A stretch of DNA of 58,898 nucleotides from Caballeronia arvi (GTDB taxonomy: Bacteria; Pseudomonadota; Gammaproteobacteria; Burkholderiales; Burkholderiaceae), in NCBI RefSeq assembly GCF_001544695.2, contig NZ_FCOM02000051.1, positions 1 through 58,898 of the forward strand, given 5' to 3'. Every line of letters begins with the position of its first letter. The first letter of the stretch is position 1. Under the pieces are notes generated by a model that made no database searches, was not told where the DNA came from, and saw only the letters and a program-made list of their open reading frames with translations. This document shows, one piece after another, positions 33,674 to 43,055 of the stretch. A program made the position numbers and the translations under genes.

Positions 33674-35898
33674 TTGACATCGAATGCACTCACGCAGTCC
33701 CAGTCCTCGGGGAGCTCGACGCCGTGCAGCGCGTCGATACGCCTGCGATAAAGCGCGTACACCTGCCGCTCAGGATACTGCGCCGCGAGCGTCGCGAGTA
33801 GCGTTTCCGCCTCGGCCCACTCGCGCGCGCGATAGTGCGCAAGCGCCGCGTGCCAGCGCGTGAGGGCATCGGCATGTTCGTGCGGCGGCTGCGGCTCGAA
33901 CACGGCGATCGGCGCGACGCGTCCCTTCACGCGCACGCGGTCGATCTCGCGGAACACGATATCCGGCACCTGCTCGCGCGTCGCCTCGCCGACGATGATG
34001 TCGATATCGAAATGCCGCGTCAGTCCTTCGAGCCGCGCCGCGACATTCACCGCATCGCCCATCACGGTGTACGCCTTGCGCACGGACGAGCCCATGTCGC
34101 CGACCGTCATCGGCCCGGTATTGATGCCGATGCCGATCCACAAGGTCGGCCAGCCGCGCGCGGTGAGCGTGCGGTTCAGATCGACGAGCGCCGCGCGCAT
34201 GCCGAGCGCCGCCGCGACCGCATGGCGCGCGTGATCCGGATCGTCGACGGGCGCGCCCCAGAAACCCATGATCGCATCGCCAATGTACTTGTCGAGCGTG
34301 CCGCGATGCGCGCGGATCACCTCGGTCATCGTGCCGAGATACTCGTTCATCAGGCGCGCAAGCGCTTCCGGTTCGAGCGTTTCCGCGATCGCCGTGAAGC
34401 CGAGCACGTCGCAGAACAAAACCGTGAGTTCGGCGCGGCGGCCCGCCATGCTGTAGTCCTCCGGACTGCGGCTCATCTCCTCGACGAGCTCCGGCGGCAC
34501 GTATTGCCCGAACAGCGCGGCAAAATGGCGTTTCGCGCGCGCCTCGACGAAATAGCCGTACGACATGTTGAGCATGTAGAGCGCGAGCACGGCGAGCAGC
34601 AGCGACGCCATCGGAATCGACCAGCCGAGCCGCGCGAACGCGTAGAGATCGCCCCCGATGATCGCGGCGAACAGGATCGCGCCGAGGAGCGTCGCACGGG
34701 CGGGCGCGTGCCACGGCCAGAAGAAGATCATAGCGAGACCCGCGGCGGCGAGCGCGAGCGCCTGCAGCGCCGCAGCGAACGGCGGCCTGAAGCGGATCGT
34801 GCCGTCGAGCATGCCGCCGATCAGATTCGCGTTCACTTCGACGCCCGGATACACCTCGCCGACCGGCGTCGTGCGCTGGTCCATCAGTCCCGGCGCGGTC
34901 GTGCCGATGAGCACGACCCTGCCCGCGAGCGCGCCCGCCGGAATGCGCCGGGCGAGCACATCGGCGACGGAGTAGTACGGAAAGCTGCCCGCCGCGCCGC
35001 GATACGGCACGAGCGCGGCGCCGTTTTCATCGACGGGAATCACGCGTGTGCCGCGCGGCGTCGTCAGCGCGAGGCCGGAAAGCGGGGCGGCGGGATCGCC
35101 CGGATCGTCGAAGCGCGGGGTAACGGCGGCGTCGCCGAAGAGGGCGCGGATGACTTCGAGCGAGAGCGCGCCGTACACGCCGTCGCGGTAAGCGGTGACG
35201 AGCGGCACGCGGCGCACGGAGCCGTCGAAATCGATCACCGGGTTGAAGTAGCCCGCGCGTTGCGCCGCTTTCTGCAGCGCGGGCAGGTTGCCGCCGTAGC
35301 TCGTCCAGTCGAAGAGCGTGAAAGGATGCGTGCCGAACGCGCGCGCGTTCATGACAGGCGCGCCGATCGCGCCGCTCGACGCGTCCTGATTCGAAAAGTA
35401 ATAGCCGAGCACGACGGGATGGCCCGCGAGCGCATCGGCGAAGCGCTGGTCGTAGTCGAGGCGCGGCGCAAGTCCTTCGAGCGCGCGGCGGTAAGCGGCG
35501 TTGTCGGCGAGCGCGCCGCGCGCGAGTTCGTCGAGCACGGCGAGTCCCGAACTCGCGTCGGGTTCCGCGAACACCATGTCGAAGCCGAGCACCGCGACGT
35601 GCTCGCGCGCAAACAGCGCGTTCACCAGTTCCGCCATGCGCGCGCGATCCCACGGCCAGCGGCCCAGCTCCGCGAGGCTTTTCTCGTCGATGTCGAGTAT
35701 CGCGACGCGCTTGTCCGTCGTGCGCGGCATGAAGAGGCGCACCTTGGCGTCGTAGATCATCGCGTCGAGCGAATCGGCGAAACGGATGTCGTAGCGCCCG
35801 AGCGCGTGCCCCGCGAGCGCGACGACGATCGCGAGCCCCAGCGCCCAGCGCAGCCCCGAGCGTTTCAGCGCGAACGCGAAGGGCGCGCGCGCGCTCAT
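33670..35898 (-). CDS. CHASE2-domain class III adenylate cyclase
   Basis: A 742-residue membrane cyclase. TM1 (about 18-33) is followed by an extracytoplasmic CHASE2 sensor (about 40-340, R-V-A-I-L-D-I-D-E-K-S-L and later V-V-L-I-G-T-T-A-P-G-L-M-D). Three TM helices (about 350-440) and a class III catalytic domain (about 480-660) come next. Metal-binding aspartates are in V-L-F-C-D-V-L-G-F-T and Y-I-G-D-A-I-M-G-F. The base-selecting Lys is in L-D-K-Y-I-G-D, with Thr at the partner site (Y-T-V-M-G-D-A-V-N), a common adenine-type pair. The transition-state Asn/Arg lie in N-V-A-A-R-L-E. A short helical tail follows. Its ATG overlaps the upstream SulP stop, so the two are coupled. Confidence 0.93.
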   Translation of the reverse strand: MSARAPFAFALKRSGLRWALGLAIVVALAGHALGRYDIRFADSLDAMIYDAKVRLFMPRTTDKRVAILDIDEKSLAELGRWPWDRARMAELVNALFAREHVAVLGFDMVFAEPDASSGLAVLDELARGALADNAAYRRALEGLAPRLDYDQRFADALAGHPVVLGYYFSNQDASSGAIGAPVMNARAFGTHPFTLFDWTSYGGNLPALQKAAQRAGYFNPVIDFDGSVRRVPLVTAYRDGVYGALSLEVIRALFGDAAVTPRFDDPGDPAAPLSGLALTTPRGTRVIPVDENGAALVPYRGAAGSFPYYSVADVLARRIPAGALAGRVVLIGTTAPGLMDQRTTPVGEVYPGVEVNANLIGGMLDGTIRFRPPFAAALQALALAAAGLAMIFFWPWHAPARATLLGAILFAAIIGGDLYAFARLGWSIPMASLLLAVLALYMLNMSYGYFVEARAKRHFAALFGQYVPPELVEEMSRSPEDYSMAGRRAELTVLFCDVLGFTAIAETLEPEALARLMNEYLGTMTEVIRAHRGTLDKYIGDAIMGFWGAPVDDPDHARHAVAAALGMRAALVDLNRTLTARGWPTLWIGIGINTGPMTVGDMGSSVRKAYTVMGDAVNVAARLEGLTRHFDIDIIVGEATREQVPDIVFREIDRVRVKGRVAPIAVFEPQPPHEHADALTRWHAALAHYRAREWAEAETLLATLAAQYPERQVYALYRRRIDALHGVELPEDWDCVSAFDVK

Positions 35899-38147
35899 TG
35901 CGCGGCCCGGATCTGTTCGTTCGCGACGACGAGCCGCGCGGCCAGCACCCGCGCGACGAACTTGTGCATGCGCGCGGCGAGCGCGGGATCGTCGCTTTCG
36001 AGGCGCCTGAGCGTCGACAAGGCCAGGCGCAGCACGACGGTCGGCTCGTCGACGACGACATCGGCGCTGCGCCGCGCGCCGGTGTACACGGCCATCTCGC
36101 CGACGATCGTGCCCGCGCCGAAACTGCGCAAGCGCAACGTGCGGCCTTCACCGGCCGACAGCGCCACCGTCACGCGCCCCGTTTCCACGAAATAGATCGA
36201 ATCGCCCGGATCGGCCTGGCGGAACACGTAGTCGCCGGGCGCGAGCGCGAGCTCGTCGAGATGCGGACGCAGCGCATCGAGCGTGTCGGGCAGCGTCGAT
36301 GCAAAACCGCCTGCGCCCGTCGTGCGTGACGGGTCTGCGGCGCGCAAAATCTGCGTTTCGATCCATTCGAGGCCGCTGTCGAGATCGGCGAATTCGCGCG
36401 TGTCGGCGATGCCCTTGGCGAACCACGCCTTCAACGCGGGCGAGAGACCGGTCAGCACGAGTTGCGCGTTCACGCGCGCGCACGTCTGCCGCAGCCGCGC
36501 GAAGCTCGCGGCGCTCGATGCATCGACGCCATGCACGCGTGCGAAATCGACCAGCACGTAACGCACACCGGGAAGCACACCGGAATGCACACCAGCCGCG
36601 TCGCCGGGCGCTTCGATGCGCGCGCGGATATGCGTGAGGATCGAATACGCGGTGCCGAAGAACAGAAAGCCCTGCAAGGCGACGCCGTAGAGCGCGCGCG
36701 CCTGCGCATCGAGCACGCGGCTTTCGTCGACGGTGCGTTCGACGTTCGAGCGCCGCCCGCGCCCGTCGAATTCGAGCCGGAAGCAGTTCACGCGGCCATA
36801 GCGCACGACGAACAGCAGGCACGCGGCGACCACGCCGAGCAGCACGCCCGCGACGATGCCATATACGGCGATGATCGCCATGATCGCGGGGATCAGCAGA
36901 TAGTCGTGCCACGGCAGGCGTCCGAACGAATGGATGAGCCATTCGTTCAGCATCGCCGCACCGATGAAAATCTGCAGTCCGACGAGCACGGGTTTGGGCA
37001 ACAACGTCATCAGACTCGGAAAGCCCGCGACCACGACGAGGCAAAAGAGCGCCGCGAGCACGCCCGCGCGCCGGTCTCTGACGCCCAGACGCCAGTTCAT
37101 CATCGTGCGCGTCATCGATTGCGCGCCGACGAGCCCGCCCGCGAGCCCGGTCAGCACGTTCGCGATGCCGGCCGCGCGCATCTCGCGATTGAAATCGACA
37201 TCCCGCGAAACGGTCACGCCGATGCTCGTCGTGTTGAGCAGCACGGTCATCGCCGAGACGGCGGCCACCGCGAGTATCTCGGGCGCGCGCGAGACGAGCG
37301 TGTGCAGCCACGCGTCGTGCAGCAGCGCAATCGGCAGGCGCATGCCGCTGACCGGCTCGTAGGGAAAGAGCAGGCCCATGTGGCGCGCGTCTTCGAGACT
37401 CCTGCCCGACGCGTGCAGGCCGACGTAGAAGATCGCGATGCCGAGCGCCATCATCGTCGGCAGGACGATCACATAGCGCGACAGCGGCGTGATGCGCGTG
37501 AGCACGAGCAGCCCGATGCCCACGATGAGCGCCGGCGCGGTCGCGAGCCACGGCAGCGCCATCAGGATGCGCGGCGTCGCGGCGCCGACCGGCGCATCGG
37601 TGAGCACGCGCAGCGCGCCTTCGAGCAGCAGCAGGCCCGTGCCCGCGAGAAAGCCGCCGATCACCGGAAACGGGATGTACTGGATCGCGTTGCCGCGCTT
37701 CCAGTGCGCGAGGGCGAAGAGCAGCACGCCCGTCGTGAGCGAGGACGCCGCGATCAGCATGAGGACGGTGGCGAGCACGGCTTCGTCGTCGCCACCCGCT
37801 GCGTGGACTGTCAGCGCGATCGACGCGGCGAGGCCCGCGAGCAGTGCCGTCGCGTTCGAATCGGGGCCGGCGATCATGAAGGGCAACGAGCTCGTCAGCG
37901 CGATCACGAGCGAGACGATCACGCAGCTCAGGAGCGCGGTCGGCATGCCGGCGGCGATCCACGGCGTGAGTCCGGCGGAGAAGATCATCGCTCCGTAGCT
38001 CGCGGCGTAGGCGAGCGCGAGCAGCGCGGTGAGCACGGCGGCGAGCGTATCGAGACAGAAGGATGCAGCGGCCTCCCGGACACAAGAGGCGCCATCATCA
38101 CGCGAGGCGTGCGGGTGGTTCGTGCCGTGGCTCGTGTGCGCGCGCAT
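35895..38147 (-). CDS. SulP-family anion transporter with STAS and cyclic-nucleotide-binding domains
   Basis: A 750-residue fusion. Residues about 25-440 form a SulP membrane domain of about 12-14 TM helices (L-A-Y-A-A-S-Y-G-A-M-I-F, and later N-V-L-T-G-L-A-G-G-L-V-G-A-Q-S). Residues about 500-605 form a STAS domain (R-Y-V-L-V-D-F-A-R-V-H-G-V-D-A-S-S). Residues about 625-740 form a Crp-type nucleotide-binding fold (A-P-G-D-Y-V-F-R-Q-A-D-P-G-D-S-I-Y-F-V-E-T-G, then F-G-A-G-T-I-V-G-E-M-A-V-Y-T-G-A-R-R-S-A-D-V). The phosphate-binding cassette G-E-M-A with R-R-S-A fits cAMP binding. Start at 38147 has GGAG five bases upstream. It should be a cAMP-gated carboxylate or sulfate transporter controlled by the coupled cyclase. 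Confidence 0.9.
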   Translation of the reverse strand: MRAHTSHGTNHPHASRDDGASCVREAAASFCLDTLAAVLTALLALAYAASYGAMIFSAGLTPWIAAGMPTALLSCVIVSLVIALTSSLPFMIAGPDSNATALLAGLAASIALTVHAAGGDDEAVLATVLMLIAASSLTTGVLLFALAHWKRGNAIQYIPFPVIGGFLAGTGLLLLEGALRVLTDAPVGAATPRILMALPWLATAPALIVGIGLLVLTRITPLSRYVIVLPTMMALGIAIFYVGLHASGRSLEDARHMGLLFPYEPVSGMRLPIALLHDAWLHTLVSRAPEILAVAAVSAMTVLLNTTSIGVTVSRDVDFNREMRAAGIANVLTGLAGGLVGAQSMTRTMMNWRLGVRDRRAGVLAALFCLVVVAGFPSLMTLLPKPVLVGLQIFIGAAMLNEWLIHSFGRLPWHDYLLIPAIMAIIAVYGIVAGVLLGVVAACLLFVVRYGRVNCFRLEFDGRGRRSNVERTVDESRVLDAQARALYGVALQGFLFFGTAYSILTHIRARIEAPGDAAGVHSGVLPGVRYVLVDFARVHGVDASSAASFARLRQTCARVNAQLVLTGLSPALKAWFAKGIADTREFADLDSGLEWIETQILRAADPSRTTGAGGFASTLPDTLDALRPHLDELALAPGDYVFRQADPGDSIYFVETGRVTVALSAGEGRTLRLRSFGAGTIVGEMAVYTGARRSADVVVDEPTVVLRLALSTLRRLESDDPALAARMHKFVARVLAARLVVANEQIRAAQ

Positions 38148-38157
38148 CGCCGCTCCG

Positions 38158-38805
38158 CTAACGGCACGCCGCCGACGGCAGCACCGGCGTCACGCGCGAG
38201 GCCGGCAGCACGCGAAACGGCAGCTGCGTACTGATGACGATCGCGCCTTCGCCCGCGCGCACGATCTGCCGGTCGACCTGATTGATGACGACGATCTGCC
38301 CGTCGTAGACGACGATCTGATCGCCCTTGCAATCCGCGTTGCCGCCCGGCTCGAGGTTCGCGCAGTCGGTCACGGAGTATTCGGTGCCGCGTATGCCGAT
38401 GGTCGACGTCGGCGTCTTCACGCGATAGTTCTCGGGCTTGCCTTCTTTTGCGACGAGCCCGTCCACCGCGCGCAGCCCGCCTTTCACGAGCGACAGAAAA
38501 CTGCGGTCTTCCTGCGGCGCGCTCGCCGCGTAGTGGAAGTCGTCGACGCGAAACACCGAGCCGGGCTTGAGATACACGCGCTGCTTGTCCGTGAAGATCA
38601 TCACGATTTCGGAGCCGACGCCGGTCTGCACGGTGTCGCCGTTGTCGATGCCGCCGCCCACCGCCGCCACGCGCTGCGCGCCGCCCGACGACTGGATCGC
38701 GACATTGCCGACGAGCGCGGTGATCGTCGCGACGGGTTCGGCGCGCGCCGCATGCGCGGTCATCGCAAAGAGAAAGAGCAGCAGGAGGGAGCGGGCGCGC
38801 ATCAT
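38158..38805 (-). CDS. Periplasmic FecR-domain protein
   Basis: A 215-residue protein with a clear signal peptide (M-M-R-A-R-S-L-L-L-L-F-L-F-A-M-T-A-H-A) and an FecR domain. G-N-V-A-I-Q-S-S-G-G, G-D-T-V-Q-T-G-V-G-S and the hallmark V-K-T-P-T-S-T-I-G-I-R-G-T-E-Y are visible. Unlike classical FecR it has no cytoplasmic anti-sigma part and no sigma-factor gene nearby, so it is a stand-alone periplasmic FecR module. These are frequent next to CHASE2 cyclases; a role as ligand-binding partner of the CHASE2 sensor is inference. It sits 8 bp after the TpsB stop and 10 bp before the SulP start. Confidence 0.9.
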   Translation of the reverse strand: MMRARSLLLLFLFAMTAHAARAEPVATITALVGNVAIQSSGGAQRVAAVGGGIDNGDTVQTGVGSEIVMIFTDKQRVYLKPGSVFRVDDFHYAASAPQEDRSFLSLVKGGLRAVDGLVAKEGKPENYRVKTPTSTIGIRGTEYSVTDCANLEPGGNADCKGDQIVVYDGQIVVINQVDRQIVRAGEGAIVISTQLPFRVLPASRVTPVLPSAACR

Positions 38806-38813
38806 GATCGGTC

Positions 38814-40580
38814 TCAGAAGGACTTCGTGAGCGCGACCCAGAAGCGGTTCGCGTGGCCGGTGCCGAGCGTCGGCGGCACGTAGCCCAGGGTGTGCGCGTA
38901 GGCCATCGACAGCAGGAAGTCATGCGGCGCGGCGAACGTCGCACCGACGCCCATGCCCGACAGCCGCACGTGATTCGTGCCCGGCACGACGGGATGCGTG
39001 ACGATCTTGCCGTCCGCGGTATCGATGAAGCCCGACAGCGTGATAAGCACCGGCACGAGCGATTGCTTCAGCGTCTGCCGCACTTCGAAGGTCGCGATAT
39101 ACGCTTCGTCGACGGGCGCGTCGCCGGTGGCGTAGGCGCGCACCGCGTACGGCCCGCCGAGCGAGATCTGTTCGGAGGAATCCAGATTGTGCGAGCTCGC
39201 CTGCGCCGTGAGCGAGAAGTAGAGCTGCGTGCCGTTCGTCTGCGCGCCGATGACCTGCGTGTGCGTGAGCGCGAGCACGAACTTCGTGAACGCGCCGGCG
39301 ATCTGCGACGCGACCTGTTCCGGCTGCGGCGACTTGAAGCGCAGGTTGCCTTGCTGGATGCTCGTATCGAATGTCGTGATGCTTTTTTCCAGCGTCAGAT
39401 TGCCCGACAGCCCGAGGCGTCCGACATCGCTCGTCTTGTCGCTGACGGAATCGAACGCGCCGATATGATCCGACAGGAGCTTGTGGTCGTAGCCGAGCGT
39501 CGTGTACACGTTCGCCGACGGCGAGCGCAGGAGCGGATAGCTGAAGAACGTCGAGAACACGTTCGCGCTGCCGTAGGCGTCGAGTCCGTCGAACTGGCCG
39601 CCGACCGAATAGGTCGAGCGCGTATAGCCCACGCCCCACGCGAGCCCGCTGCCGCCCACCGGCACCGTGTAGCCGAGATTCCCATAGAACTGCCCGGTGA
39701 TCGAGCCGAGCAGCCGCGCGGCGAGCTGATCGCCGATGCCGAGCGGATTGTTCCATTGCAGCGCGCCGATCAGACGCGCAGCGCCGGTCGTCGTCTGGCC
39801 GTAGTTGTCGGCCTGCACGCTGCCCGACAAGGGCCGCGCCTTCGGCACCTGCAGCGTCATGTCCGAAGTGCCCGGCAGCACACCCGGCGAGATCGTCGCG
39901 TTCGCGCCGGTCGTGCCGGCCGCGTCTTGTGCGAGCAGCGTCGCGCGGGTGAGGGCGTGCTCGTCGATGACAGCGCCGGACTTGAGCGGGCCGAGAAAGC
40001 GCCTGATGACCGAATCGCGCGTGCGCGACCGGTTGTCGATATCGATGCGCCCGTAGCGCCCCTCGCTCACCGCGATGCGCACGATGCCGTTGTCGATCTG
40101 CTGCGGCGGCACGTACGCCCGCGCGACCAGATAGCCGTGGCGGCGATAGTACGCGCTGATGCGGTCGGCGGCGGCTTCGAGATCGTCGAGCGAACGATTC
40201 GCGCCGACGACGGGCCGCAATACCTCCATCAATTCCGCAGCCGGGAAGAGCGTGTTGCCGGTGAAGTCGAAACCCTTCACCTCGAAGCGGATGCCGCCCG
40301 GCGCGCCCGATGGCGGCGCAGGCTCCGGCGCGGGCGTCACGTTCAGGCGCAGGTCGGAGGGCGGCGGCGGAACGGGCGATTGCTGCTGCTGTTCGCGCAG
40401 GATGCTGCCCGCGTTCGGCAGCGCCTGGGCCCGCGCATCGCGCATGTCGCGCGCGGCCGCCGCGACGAGCGTCGCGAACAGCACGGCGAGCCGGCGCGAC
40501 GCCACGCGGCTGCGTCGTGGATGGGGGCCTGAGCGTCGCACGCGCCGCGCGCTCACATACGGCATACGTGACCGGGCCAT
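38814..40580 (-). CDS. TpsB two-partner secretion outer-membrane transporter (ShlB/FhaC family)
   Basis: A 588-residue Omp85-superfamily transporter. After an arginine-rich N-terminus and signal-like helix (L-A-V-L-F-A-T-L-V-A-A-A) come two POTRA domains (F-D-F-T-G-N-T-L-F-P, Y-L-V-A-R-A-Y-V-P-P-Q). The C-terminal 16-strand barrel carries the conserved loop 6 pattern G-G-P-Y-A-V-R-A-Y and ends in F-W-V-A-L-T-K-S-F, a proper barrel-closing strand. It exports the TpsA protein encoded just upstream. The start overlaps the tpsA end by 28 bp (or 13 bp if the ATG at 40565 is used), showing coupling. Confidence 0.92.
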   Translation of the reverse strand: MARSRMPYVSARRVRRSGPHPRRSRVASRRLAVLFATLVAAAARDMRDARAQALPNAGSILREQQQQSPVPPPPSDLRLNVTPAPEPAPPSGAPGGIRFEVKGFDFTGNTLFPAAELMEVLRPVVGANRSLDDLEAAADRISAYYRRHGYLVARAYVPPQQIDNGIVRIAVSEGRYGRIDIDNRSRTRDSVIRRFLGPLKSGAVIDEHALTRATLLAQDAAGTTGANATISPGVLPGTSDMTLQVPKARPLSGSVQADNYGQTTTGAARLIGALQWNNPLGIGDQLAARLLGSITGQFYGNLGYTVPVGGSGLAWGVGYTRSTYSVGGQFDGLDAYGSANVFSTFFSYPLLRSPSANVYTTLGYDHKLLSDHIGAFDSVSDKTSDVGRLGLSGNLTLEKSITTFDTSIQQGNLRFKSPQPEQVASQIAGAFTKFVLALTHTQVIGAQTNGTQLYFSLTAQASSHNLDSSEQISLGGPYAVRAYATGDAPVDEAYIATFEVRQTLKQSLVPVLITLSGFIDTADGKIVTHPVVPGTNHVRLSGMGVGATFAAPHDFLLSMAYAHTLGYVPPTLGTGHANRFWVALTKSF

Positions 40581-42880
40581 GCGTCGTCCGGCAGGCGGCT
40601 GCCGTCGCTCGACGAATCCGTGCGCTGCTGCACGAGCGGCGCCGATTCCGGCTGGAGCCCCGCCGTCGCATTGGAGAGCGGCGCGGGGTTCATGGCGTCG
40701 GTGCGCACGGAATCGAGAATGCCGGGCACCGCCGCCACCGTCGTGACGATCGTTCCGGGCGTTTCAGGTGTCACGGGCTGCGCGGGTGTCACAGGCTGCA
40801 CGGGCTGCACGGGCGTTATCGGCGGCAGCGGCGTGGGCGCCCCGGCGATGCGCAGCGTGCCGCCTTGCGTCGTGATCTTGTAGCCCGTGGGGCCGCCCGT
40901 CGCCGTGATCGTGATCGCGTATTCGCCGCTCGCTGCGCCGGGCGCAGCGCCCGTGCTCGTTACCGTGAAGACGAAGGGCTCGTGAACCTTCGGGCTGTCC
41001 GCGAACGCGTTGCCGTAGTTCGCGCCGTTGTAGCGCAGCGCGATGGTGACATCGTTCGGGCCGAGCGTGCGCGGCACATCGAAGGGCACGTCGATGTTCA
41101 CCGCCGTCAGCGTCACCTGCTGAAGCGCCTTGAACGCGAAGCGGTTGCCCGGCGACGCGGCGGCGCGTGCATCGGCGCTGCCCGTGTAAGCATCGCCCCA
41201 GAGCGCGAGGTTGCCGCTTTGCAGGCCGCCGAACGCGGCGCCGTCCGGCGAGTCGGTGTAGACGATCCAGCGGCCGTTGGGCGCGGCGAGCGCGTGCGAA
41301 CCCGCGCGGTTGTCGAAGGTCGCGGCGGCGAGCGTGATGGCCGTGCCGCTCGCGCGGGAGGTGACCGGCGCGGCGAGCGTGAGCGACGGCGCCGTAAGCG
41401 TCACTGCGCCGTTGGCCGACACGCCCGTCAGCCCCGCGACGCTGCCGATGACGAGCGGTGTGCTATCGGTGAGCATGAGCGATCCGGCATTCGCGGCGAG
41501 CGTGCCGATGCGGTTGCCCGCATTCGTCAGCCGATACGTCCCGCCGCCTTGCAGCGCGACTTTGGCTGCTTCGATCGGCGCGCTCTGCGTGACGGCGCGG
41601 GTGGTCGTCATCGAGAGCGTGCCGCGCGGCGCGCTGATGGCGGCATCGAGTTGAATGCCGCTTTGCCCCGCGAGCGAGAGCGTATTCGTGCCGCGCCACG
41701 CGACGGGGCCGTCAATCAGCACGAAGCCGAACGGTTCGAAGCCTTGCGGCGCGGCGGCGCTGATCGACACATTGGTCGATTCGAGCACGCGCGAAAGCGT
41801 CGCGCTCTGGATCGTGCCGAAGCGCCGTCCGAAGTCGTTGTCCGCGCCGACGAGCGCGACGAAATCGCTCGCGATGCGCCACGTCCCGGTTTGGCCGGTC
41901 ACTGCCGCCGTCGTGATCTGCGCATCGGGCGCGACGCGCACCTGCGTGCCCGCCGTTTCGATGACGCCGCCGTTGCCGCCATTGGGCGCGGACGCGTCGA
42001 GCGTGCCGCCGACCTGCACGACGCCGGTGTCGGCGACGAGCCGGATCACGCCGTTCTGGTTCACGGCGCTGCGCGCGCGGATGACACCCGTGTTGTTCAC
42101 GACGTTGGAGAAGAGCGCGTCTTCGGCACTCGCGGCGAGCCAGGCCTGTCCGCCATCGGCTTCGATCAATCCGTGATTGGCGGCGAGCGCATTCAGCGCG
42201 CCGCGCTCCACCGACAAGCCGATCATGCTGTGATCGCCGAGCGTGACGGCGATGCGCTCGCCCGCCGCGAGCGCGGCAAAGCCGTTGGGCGAATCGATCG
42301 TACCGGCGTTGATCGCACGCGTGCCGATCAGCGCGACATAGCCGCCCGGCGCGCTGCGGATCGTGCCGAGGTTGACGACCGCGGCGCCGTCGTCGTCATG
42401 CCGATGCCAATGCCAGTGCCGCCGTCCGCCAGCGAAGGTGTAATGGCCGTCCATGAAATCGCTTGTCGACAGATTGAGCGACGACGCCAGCAGCCCGCCG
42501 ACATTCACCTGCGCGCCCGGCCCGAAGATCACGCCGTTCGGATTGACGATGAACACCTGACCGTTGGCGTCGAGCCTGCCGAAGAGCGCCGACGGGCGCG
42601 GCCCGGTGACGCGGTTGAGGGCGATCGCGTTCGCGCCCGGCTGATTGAACGTGATGGATTCGCCGGGACGCGTGCCGAACGAACGCCAGTCGATCGCGAG
42701 GCGATTGCTGTTTTGCTGGATGGTGGTGTTCGCGCCCGCGCTCGTGACCGAGCCGGAACCGGCGACGACGCGCGCGCCGGTCGGCTCCGCGTACGCGTGC
42801 GTGAAGGCCGCGGCGCAGAGCGTGGCGGTGCAAAGCCGAAGCGCGGGGGACCAGATGCTTGCGCGCAGAGTCTCGTTCAT
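40553..42880 (-). CDS. TpsA two-partner secretion exoprotein (filamentous haemagglutinin-type)
   Basis: A 775-residue exoprotein, short for the class. A signal peptide (C-T-A-T-L-C-A-A-A-F-T-H-A-Y-A) is followed by the TPS domain: Q-N-S-N-R-L-A-I-D-W, F-N-Q-P-G-A-N-A-I-A-L-N-R-V, N-P-N-G-V-I-F-G-P-G-A-Q-V-N-V-G-G-L-L-A-S-S, giving a right-handed beta-helix start. A His/Trp-rich insertion, W-H-W-H-R-H-D-D-D, interrupts it near residue 155. Beta-helix-like repeats follow, then a Pro/Thr/Val-rich stretch near 700 and a short tail. No haemagglutinin repeats or CDI toxin domain are present. ATG 42880 follows AAGGAG; the frame extends to 42970. It starts the six-gene operon with cAMP-signalling genes. 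Confidence 0.9.
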   Translation of the reverse strand: MNETLRASIWSPALRLCTATLCAAAFTHAYAEPTGARVVAGSGSVTSAGANTTIQQNSNRLAIDWRSFGTRPGESITFNQPGANAIALNRVTGPRPSALFGRLDANGQVFIVNPNGVIFGPGAQVNVGGLLASSLNLSTSDFMDGHYTFAGGRRHWHWHRHDDDGAAVVNLGTIRSAPGGYVALIGTRAINAGTIDSPNGFAALAAGERIAVTLGDHSMIGLSVERGALNALAANHGLIEADGGQAWLAASAEDALFSNVVNNTGVIRARSAVNQNGVIRLVADTGVVQVGGTLDASAPNGGNGGVIETAGTQVRVAPDAQITTAAVTGQTGTWRIASDFVALVGADNDFGRRFGTIQSATLSRVLESTNVSISAAAPQGFEPFGFVLIDGPVAWRGTNTLSLAGQSGIQLDAAISAPRGTLSMTTTRAVTQSAPIEAAKVALQGGGTYRLTNAGNRIGTLAANAGSLMLTDSTPLVIGSVAGLTGVSANGAVTLTAPSLTLAAPVTSRASGTAITLAAATFDNRAGSHALAAPNGRWIVYTDSPDGAAFGGLQSGNLALWGDAYTGSADARAAASPGNRFAFKALQQVTLTAVNIDVPFDVPRTLGPNDVTIALRYNGANYGNAFADSPKVHEPFVFTVTSTGAAPGAASGEYAITITATGGPTGYKITTQGGTLRIAGAPTPLPPITPVQPVQPVTPAQPVTPETPGTIVTTVAAVPGILDSVRTDAMNPAPLSNATAGLQPESAPLVQQRTDSSSDGSRLPDDAWPGHVCRM

Positions 42881-43055
42881 GGCAGCCGACTCCTTTCTGT
42901 TGCGGTGCATCGTCATGTAGCGATGCAGGCGCTCCATCAAGCAGTTTAGTGTTCCGAACCATGCTTGCAACTACGCGTTTAGAGAATGCGGCTCCGGCGG
43001 CCGTTCAGACAGCCAGACGCGCATTGGTATTAGGAATGCGATGTATCCGGACGCT

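Noticed and set aside
33835..38234. Long plus-strand open frames (786 and 590 codons) opposite the cyclase and SulP genes
   Set aside because: Composition is R/H/E/D/A-rich without hydrophobic periodicity and there is no ribosome-binding site; the minus-strand proteins are recognisable and coupled.
40310..42949. An 879-codon plus-strand frame opposite the TpsA gene
   Set aside because: Shadow of GC-rich coding sequence; no signal or domain, whereas the minus strand encodes a canonical TPS exoprotein.
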